Positions 7,166 to 11,795 of a stretch of DNA of 11,795 nt are shown in pieces; the first letter of the stretch is position 1, and every line of letters begins with the position of its first letter. Location: the NCBI GenBank assembly GCA_027036755.1, contig JALWDV010000402.1:1-11795 (forward strand), written 5' to 3'. The notes under the pieces were generated by a model. It did not search any database and was not told the DNA's origin. It worked only from the letters and a program-made list of their open reading frames with translations. The position numbers were made by a program, and so were the translations under genes. The stretch is from Anaerolineae bacterium (GTDB lineage: Bacteria; Chloroflexota; Anaerolineae; J102).

Positions 7166-7171
7166 TCTCCT
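7166..7171 (-). promoter_or_regulatory. Ribosome binding site of the 310-residue protein gene
   Basis: AGGAGA on the minus strand lies five bases before ATG 7160. It sits in the 13-bp gap after the stop of the upstream gene, so the downstream protein has its own initiation signal rather than being a frameshifted continuation. Confidence 0.85.
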
Positions 7172-7173
7172 GA

Positions 7174-10100
7174 TCATTCTGGTGAGGAGTCGGACAACAA
7201 CCGGGCCAGCGTCAGCAGATCGCCGCGCATGTCGATGGTCTCGCATTCGGCGTCTTGCAGCAGGGCGATGACGCTGTTGGGGATGCCATCGCCGATGAGG
7301 ACGACCGTGGCGGCGAATTGCGCTTCGGTAATGCTGAAACCCACCGCGCCGGCGGGTTGAGTCTCAAGCCAGGGGGCCGCCAGCCGCACCAGGGCGGGCG
7401 TCAGCGCGTCATCCCGCATGAGCAGCAGATAGTAGCGATCCAGGTATTTAGGCGGAGCCTCGACCACTGGCGCATAGAGCAGATCCACCTCAACTTTGTT
7501 CTCGCCGTCGAGCACGATGTCGGAGACGACGACGTTTTCGCCCACCCGCACCTCATACACGCCCGGGCCGAGTTCGGCGAAGACGAATCGACCGTCGCTA
7601 TCGGTGGCGGCCGCGGCCAGCGTCTCGTTCTGGAAGATGAGCGAGACCTGGGCGTCGGGTGTGGGGCGGTTGGCTGCATCGTGCACGCTGCCCGAAATCT
7701 GGCTGTTTCGGATGTCGTTGCTCATTCCCATCCGCAGCAAGGGCGCTTCCAGCACGCTCTGACCATCGCAGTGCAGGTCTGTCTGGATGTCGTCATCCAG
7801 TTCGACGCGATAGACGCCCGCGGGCAGATTGGTGAATCGATAGTGGCCATCCTGGGTGAGTTCGCCGTGGCGGATGAAACCGTAGGTTTCGGAGATGAGC
7901 TTGATGGTGCGCTGCTCGCCTTCCGCGCCCTCCACGCGCCCCACGATGGCTCCCATCAGGGGGATGGAGACGGTCTCTTGCCGATGACCATCCAGCACGA
8001 TGTCCGTGCGGATCATGCCCACGCCCGCCAGCTCCAGCTCATACGCGCCGGCTCCCAGCCGTTCGAAGCGGAAGGAGCGGGCGTGATCCAGCGCCGCTTC
8101 CTCCACGATTTGTCCTTCTTTCCAGAGACGAACGACCTGACCAACGCGGCCGCCGGGCGCGCTGCCTGCGATGACGCTGTCGCGGGCGTTATCGCCCACA
8201 GGCGACAGTTGAAAATTGACTTCGTAGGTGATGGGATCGCCCTCGCGGCCGGGCACGTTGGCGGTGTCCAGCTCATCGGCGATGTCGCTTTCATAATCGC
8301 CCTGCACCACCTGGATCATAAATTCGCCTTTGGTGTGCAAAAATTCATAATAGCCGTCGGGCTTGGAAGGATCGCTGCCCGTTTGGGTGCGGGGAAACTG
8401 CGTGCCGGGCTCGGCGTTGCCCCAGCGCATCTCCAGCTCCACGTGATTCATGCCCTCGCCTTCGACATTGCTGACGACGCCGTAAAAGAGCTCGCGATTG
8501 CCGGTCTCTTCGGCCGGCAGCAGCCGCTTTTGGGTGACGACATAGCGCATGGTGGGAACGGGGGCGATGACCAGGTCCTGCTCGACGACGGGGGCCTCGG
8601 GCGAGACTGTCACCGCGGCCATGGCCTGTTCTGTGGTCAGGATGTAGGTTCCGGCCAGACCCGGACGCAGGACGTATTGTCCCAACGCGTCAGTTTCTAT
8701 CCGTTGGTGGATGACGCCGTTGCGTTGAATGCGCACCTCCAGCTCGGGCATGATCAGCCCATCGGAATCCAGCACTTTGCCCCGGATTTCGTAATCGCCC
8801 GGCGGATCGACGTCCTTCACGTCCACCACATCTACATCCGAAGCGGTCAGGGTGATGTCGTGGGCTGCAACGCCCAGCCAGGGGATGAAAACATCATAGA
8901 CGCCCGGCTCCGCGGTGAGTTCATAGCGGCCTGTCTCGTCGCTGATGGCGCGGGCCACGGTTTTCCCCTCCTGCGTTTGCAGTTCCAGCGCCACGCCAGC
9001 CAGGGGATTCCCGTCGCTATCGGTGACAACGCCCGTAACCGCGGCCGTCTGGGCGGGCGGGCGCAGCTCGTGGCGGATTTTGGCGGGCGTGTCTTTCAGC
9101 AATTGCACGATGGGCAATTCTCCATCCAGCCCGAATTGCAGATCCCAGGCGTGGGTGTACCACGACATCTGGTCCCACGCGGGATTGAAATCGCCCATGG
9201 GTTTCGAGGCCAACAGCCATGTGCAGACTGTGAAATACCAGGGCGGGGCTTCATCTTGCAGAAATTTGACGATAGCCATCTGCCATTCAGCCTGGGTGGT
9301 GGGATTCACCTTGGCGTAGCGTTCATCGTCGCCCCATCCCACCACCGGGCCTCCTTCGGTGCTGATGACGGGGATGTAAAAGCCCAGGGATTCATGCACT
9401 TGCTGGCCGAACAGCTCCCAGGCCCGGAAGCAACTGGCGTCATCGAAAATGGTGTCGCCGGGATTTTTGTGCGCTTCCCGGATGGCGTTGATTTGCTCGA
9501 TGGTGCGACCATCCCAGGCCCAGCGATTGAATTTGTCGAAATCCTCGCGCGAGATTTCAATCCCCTGCTCCTGGATTTCCTCCCAGGTGAGATGGCTGTA
9601 TTGCCACGCGGCCAACCGTTCGTATTCCTCCCGGGTGAGGGGTTGGCCTTCCTGATTGACGGGATCGTAGGGGTAATCCAGAGGATGGTTGAGGGTGTAG
9701 TTGTGGATGGCCAGCCATGCGCCCTTCTCGAAGATGTCGATGCGGCCTCGTTCGACCACTTTGGCCAGGCCCTCGCTTCCTGGCACAGGAAATGCGGGCA
9801 GCCCTCCCTTATTCAGGATGGCATCTGCGTCAATAATGAAGTTGTCCACCACAATATCCAACCAGTTAGAAGGCATGTGATTGTCTTGCCATTCGGCTGG
9901 AAGGTAGGGTTCGTTATTGGTTTCGAAATACCGAACGCCTATATCGATGAGCCTTTGGATGGTGTCGATCTCCCGGCCTCCGATGTGACCGGGATTGGGG
10001 CGTTCGCGATAGATGCGAACGATCGGCATAATCTCGTTCGCCAACAAAGCCTGACAGAGCTCGATTGAAGACCCGCCGCCATCATCCAGCACTTTCACCC

Positions 10101-10242
10101 ATTTAATCTGCATGGCCTTGAGCTCGTCGATCCAGAATTGCAGATCGGCGCCCGAGGGGTGATAGACGCTGGCCGACCAATGCACGCCGCGGCCATTGTC
10201 TTGCGGGGGACGGGGGAATTGGGAGAGGGGCATGGGAGCCAT
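7174..10242 (-). CDS. Large modular protein: clan GH-A-like barrel plus six Cna-B/carboxypeptidase-regulatory-like modules
   Basis: With the start at ATG 10242 the product has 1022 residues. AGGAGA six bases upstream supports this start; an ATG at 10329 in frame would add 29 residues but has no Shine-Dalgarno sequence. Residues 18-390 look like a glycosidase-type TIM barrel: ETNNEPY places N110-E111-P112 at strand 4 (acid/base candidate), and VISTEGG gives E296 at strand 7 (nucleophile candidate). Six beta-sandwich modules follow at about 401-479, 485-561, 587-681, 688-761, 763-836 and 848-921, most with the motif D-G-x-Y-x-F/L-x-x-L-x-x-G-x-Y. The third is different (SDPSKPDGYYEFLHTKGEF, then ITYEVNFQL). 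Residues 931-1017 are the C-terminal domain shared with the next gene. No signal peptide or membrane helix is seen, which is odd for such an architecture. Catalytic activity and substrate are unproven. Confidence 0.92.
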   Translation of the reverse strand: MAPMPLSQFPRPPQDNGRGVHWSASVYHPSGADLQFWIDELKAMQIKWVKVLDDGGGSSIELCQALLANEIMPIVRIYRERPNPGHIGGREIDTIQRLIDIGVRYFETNNEPYLPAEWQDNHMPSNWLDIVVDNFIIDADAILNKGGLPAFPVPGSEGLAKVVERGRIDIFEKGAWLAIHNYTLNHPLDYPYDPVNQEGQPLTREEYERLAAWQYSHLTWEEIQEQGIEISREDFDKFNRWAWDGRTIEQINAIREAHKNPGDTIFDDASCFRAWELFGQQVHESLGFYIPVISTEGGPVVGWGDDERYAKVNPTTQAEWQMAIVKFLQDEAPPWYFTVCTWLLASKPMGDFNPAWDQMSWYTHAWDLQFGLDGELPIVQLLKDTPAKIRHELRPPAQTAAVTGVVTDSDGNPLAGVALELQTQEGKTVARAISDETGRYELTAEPGVYDVFIPWLGVAAHDITLTASDVDVVDVKDVDPPGDYEIRGKVLDSDGLIMPELEVRIQRNGVIHQRIETDALGQYVLRPGLAGTYILTTEQAMAAVTVSPEAPVVEQDLVIAPVPTMRYVVTQKRLLPAEETGNRELFYGVVSNVEGEGMNHVELEMRWGNAEPGTQFPRTQTGSDPSKPDGYYEFLHTKGEFMIQVVQGDYESDIADELDTANVPGREGDPITYEVNFQLSPVGDNARDSVIAGSAPGGRVGQVVRLWKEGQIVEEAALDHARSFRFERLGAGAYELELAGVGMIRTDIVLDGHRQETVSIPLMGAIVGRVEGAEGEQRTIKLISETYGFIRHGELTQDGHYRFTNLPAGVYRVELDDDIQTDLHCDGQSVLEAPLLRMGMSNDIRNSQISGSVHDAANRPTPDAQVSLIFQNETLAAAATDSDGRFVFAELGPGVYEVRVGENVVVSDIVLDGENKVEVDLLYAPVVEAPPKYLDRYYLLLMRDDALTPALVRLAAPWLETQPAGAVGFSITEAQFAATVVLIGDGIPNSVIALLQDAECETIDMRGDLLTLARLLSDSSPE

Positions 10243-10248
10243 AACGCA

Positions 10249-10254
10249 TCTCCT
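10249..10254 (-). promoter_or_regulatory. Ribosome binding site deciding the start of the 1022-residue protein
   Basis: AGGAGA on the minus strand is six bases upstream of ATG 10242 and identical to the site used by the next gene in the operon. The longer in-frame start at 10329 is preceded by a G-run directly abutting the ATG, which is not a usable spacing. Confidence 0.82.
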
Positions 10255-10274
10255 GTTTTTGGGGATTGGGGGAG

Positions 10275-10290
10275 GCCAGGCGAGCCTGGC
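10275..10290. other. Hairpin in the leader of the modular-protein operon
   Basis: GCCAGG-CGAG-CCTGGC is a perfect 6-bp stem with a 4-base loop. On the minus strand it lies 20 bases upstream of the AGGAGA site, within the predicted 166-base leader. It has no U-run in that direction. It may insulate or tune translation, or be incidental. Confidence 0.4.
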
Positions 10291-10414
10291 GTTTTGTTCA
10301 TCGCTGTTCTTGCGCGCCCGTGCCGTCATCCCCCGTCATACCAGAACCCCGCGGCGAGTGGCGGCGTTCTCTGACCAAGGCAAAAGGGAGATGACCAGGG
10401 CGTTGCGGTGGTTC

Positions 10415-10443
10415 ATTATAAACCGGCCCGCGCGGTCTGACAA
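10415..10443 (-). promoter_or_regulatory. Sigma70-type promoter of the modular-protein/sfsA operon
   Basis: On the minus strand TTGTCA (10443-10438) is followed after exactly 17 bases by a perfect TATAAT (10420-10415). The spacer is very GC-rich, which makes the AT-rich -10 box stand out. Transcription would begin near 10408, giving a leader of about 166 bases before ATG 10242. The promoter is 105 bp downstream of the proC stop on the same strand, so proC read-through into the operon is possible but not needed. Confidence 0.8.
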
Positions 10444-10526
10444 ATGCCGCCATTCTTTGGCCAGCAATTTCAAATTTGGTCGGAGACAAGCCTCCCTCCC
10501 GGCCTTCCCCTGCAAGGCGCGGCCGA

Positions 10527-10549
10527 AGCGGGGAGCTCCTCTCCCCGCT
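10527..10549 (-). terminator. Strong hairpin overlapping the proC stop codon, probable terminator
   Basis: AGCGGGGAG (10527-10535) and CTCCCCGCT (10541-10549) form a perfect 9-bp stem around a 5-base loop. On the minus strand the stem starts at the second base of the TAG stop of proC. No U-run follows (the sequence continues TCGGCCGCG), so it may end transcripts by pausing or protect the mRNA 3' end rather than act as a textbook intrinsic terminator. Confidence 0.5.
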
Positions 10550-11384
10550 ACTTTCTAAGCGCTTCTTCCGACGCGTCGCCCAGCTCTTTCGAGCGCTGGT
10601 ATGCGGCGAAAACGGCCTTGGAGAGGATGGTGCGGAAACCGCCCTTTTCCAGCTCGTAGATGGCCGCGGCCGAGGTGCCGCCGGGCGATGTGACCATGTT
10701 GCGCAGCGTGGCGGGATGGCGGCCCAGCTCCTCCACCACTTTGACAGAGCCCTTGATGGTTTGAAGCACCATTTCTTCGGCCACATGACGCGAAAAGCCC
10801 ATGTGCACACCCGCATCGATGAGCGCCTCGATGAACAGGAAGACATAGGCCGGGCCGGTGCCGCTCAGCGCCGTAGCCATATCGAGATACCCTTCGTCCT
10901 CCATCCAGATTTCTTTGCCCAGGGCCCGTAAAATCTGTTGCGCCTGCTGGCGCTGCTGTCCGCTGACATGGGGCGTGCTGGTCCACACTGTCATGCCCTC
11001 GCCAAACTGGCCCGGCGTGTTGGGCATGGCCCGCACCACCGCGGCGTGACGCAAGCCCTCGACAATGACGCTGATCCGGGCGCCGGCGATGATGCTCAGC
11101 ACCAGCGCGTCGGCCCGCACATCCAGATTGATGCCCTTCATCACCTTGGGCAGCACCTGGGGCTTGATGCTCAGCACCAGCACATCTGCACTCTGAGCCA
11201 CCTCGCGATTGTTTACGCTGGTGCGAATGCCATATTTGTCTGCCAAATAATCCAGGCGATCCCTGCGCGGGTCCGCAGCGAAAACGCGTTCAGGGTCTAC
11301 CAACTTCTGTCGTAAAATGCCTTTGATCATGGCTTCGGCCATATTGCCTGCGCCAATGAAACCGATGGTTGTGTCTGTGAACAT
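10548..11384 (-). CDS. proC: Pyrroline-5-carboxylate reductase
   Basis: This 278-residue cytoplasmic enzyme reduces 1-pyrroline-5-carboxylate to L-proline with NAD(P)H, the last step of proline synthesis. The N-terminal Rossmann domain shows IGFIGAGNMAEAMIKG (7-22) and the later SIKPQ (72-76). RAMPNTP (118-124) and SGTGPAY (174-180) are family signatures. The C-terminal dimerisation domain carries VTSPGGTSAAAI (231-242), the usual proline-site segment. Length and order are normal for ProC and nothing essential appears to be missing. No good Shine-Dalgarno sequence precedes the ATG. A TTGACA box lies about 75 bp upstream. No other proline-pathway genes (proA, proB) are in the window, so it is probably transcribed alone. 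Confidence 0.97.
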   Translation of the reverse strand: MFTDTTIGFIGAGNMAEAMIKGILRQKLVDPERVFAADPRRDRLDYLADKYGIRTSVNNREVAQSADVLVLSIKPQVLPKVMKGINLDVRADALVLSIIAGARISVIVEGLRHAAVVRAMPNTPGQFGEGMTVWTSTPHVSGQQRQQAQQILRALGKEIWMEDEGYLDMATALSGTGPAYVFLFIEALIDAGVHMGFSRHVAEEMVLQTIKGSVKVVEELGRHPATLRNMVTSPGGTSAAAIYELEKGGFRTILSKAVFAAYQRSKELGDASEEALRK

Positions 11385-11432
11385 GATGGATGAATGTTAT
11401 GGAGAGCGATGAGGTGGGGATGGCAATGATGA

Positions 11433-11462
11433 ATAATCGTGACTATACAGCCCACATGTCAA
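11433..11462 (-). promoter_or_regulatory. Candidate proC promoter
   Basis: A perfect TTGACA (11462-11457, minus strand) is followed after 18 bases by GATTAT (11438-11433), a 4/6 match to TATAAT. This would start transcription near 11426, about 42 bases before the proC ATG. A closer match, TATAGT, lies only nine bases from TTGACA and cannot pair with it. The -35 box is convincing; the -10 box is weak. Confidence 0.45.
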
Positions 11463-11503
11463 ACATCGAAGGTTAGAGCCGCCAACGGACGACACGCCAA
11501 GAC

Positions 11504-11604
11504 CGTAAAACGTCAATCGTCAAACGTCATACTGCTGTGATGATGTCATGGCTCATTGTAGGACACATCTTTGGCGATAACGGCCTGACGTTTGACGTTT
11601 TACG
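11504..11604. repeat. Imperfect inverted repeat of TGACGTTTGACG-type arms
   Basis: The right arm (11586-11604) has the reverse complement CGTAAAACGTCAAACGTCA. The left arm matches all 19 bases if a 7-base insertion TCGTCAA (11517-11523) is skipped: CGTAAAACGTCAA at 11504-11516, then ACGTCA at 11524-11529. The arms are about 56 bp apart. The inserted bases look like a local duplication of the CGTCAA unit. I believe similar CGTCAAACGTC strings recur between genes in Chloroflexota, but that is recollection. No ORF lies between the arms. Confidence 0.6.
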
Positions 11605-11795
11605 CATGACGTGGGTTGGCATAAATGGCCAGCGTTGCTTCATCAGGCGTTTTTTCGCTGTGGCCTGTATAGATAGTTACATAGTTACGAATGATCAATG
11701 ACTGAAGGTAACTACTAAGGTAGGCCTGCTGAGCCAACGTTCAAGACAGCGTTCGTCAGTTTTGCAGCCTTGGCCGCTGGACCTGGCCCCCACCC
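11605..11795. other. Gene-free end of the window with short direct and inverted repeats
   Basis: No convincing ORF or RNA gene is recognised upstream of proC to the window edge. ATAGTTAC occurs twice in perfect tandem (11673-11688), and TAGTTAC in the second copy is mirrored by GTAACTA at 11708-11714, 19 bases away. A run of six T (11650-11655) has no good stem before it. The last 80 bases become GC-rich and may belong to an element or gene continuing beyond the window. Confidence 0.5.

Noticed and set aside
6279..7271. A 330-codon plus-strand frame antisense to the 310-residue gene
   Set aside because: It has no ribosome binding site or known motif, and it runs across the boundary between two minus-strand genes that have good starts and conserved domains.
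7255..10068. A 937-codon open frame on the plus strand, antisense to the 1022-residue protein gene
   Set aside because: Its translation is low-complexity and rich in Gly, His, Asp and Arg, with no recognisable domain. The opposite strand encodes a convincing modular protein with ribosome binding site and promoter. The open frame follows from GC-rich codon usage on the coding strand.
10243..10329. A longer N-terminus for the 1022-residue protein from ATG 10329
   Set aside because: The extra 29 residues are charged and proline-rich with no signal peptide and no Shine-Dalgarno site. AGGAGA sits at the right distance from ATG 10242.
11700..11795. A protein-coding fragment running off the right edge on the minus strand
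   Set aside because: One minus frame is open for about 30 codons from the edge, but it shows no recognisable motif, no codon pattern like the neighbours and no contextual support.

Overview
The window is GC-rich and looks like chromosomal DNA from a member of the Chloroflexota (Anaerolineae/Caldilineae/Ardenticatenia type). This is inferred from protein style: long Thr-Pro linkers, a membrane-anchored modular protein with DNRLRE and YVTN-propeller modules, carboxypeptidase-regulatory-like repeat proteins with a glycosidase-like barrel, and a CruF-type carotenoid gene. No marker gene confirms the phylum. There is no rRNA, tRNA, CRISPR array or intact mobile element.

Left part (1-1435, plus strand): the last codons of an upstream gene, probably an aminotransferase; then a NUDIX hydrolase whose stop overlaps the start of a CruF-like carotenoid hydratase (ATGA). 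A spacer (1436-1737) full of GC hairpins and GTGCG/CGCAC dyads separates this convergently from the minus-strand genes.

Middle (1738-10443, minus strand): two transcription units. The upstream one starts at a near-consensus sigma70-type promoter (TTGTCA-17-TATAAT, 10415-10443) and reads, in order, a 1022-aa protein with a glycosidase-like barrel and six beta-sandwich-like modules, a 310-aa modular protein, and sfsA. Spacing is 13 bp and then an ATGA overlap. The first two proteins end in a related C-terminal domain of about 80 residues that I cannot confidently name. Directly after sfsA a second near-consensus promoter (TTGCCA-17-TATAAT, 5454-5482) drives a 1217-aa membrane-anchored protein: N-terminal helix, glycosidase-like barrel, beta-sandwich, DNRLRE domain, Thr-Pro linker and seven-bladed propeller.

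Right part (10443-11795): proC (minus strand) with a strong hairpin overlapping its stop codon and a plausible promoter, then about 410 bp without a gene that holds an imperfect 19-bp inverted repeat and small direct repeats.

The coherent theme is envelope or extracellular carbohydrate-facing proteins (three modular proteins, two of them with a barrel) next to housekeeping genes (proC, sfsA). The least understood part is the tandem pair at 6228-10242: the two proteins share a C-terminal module, carry other modules that look complementary, and show no recognisable signal peptide.
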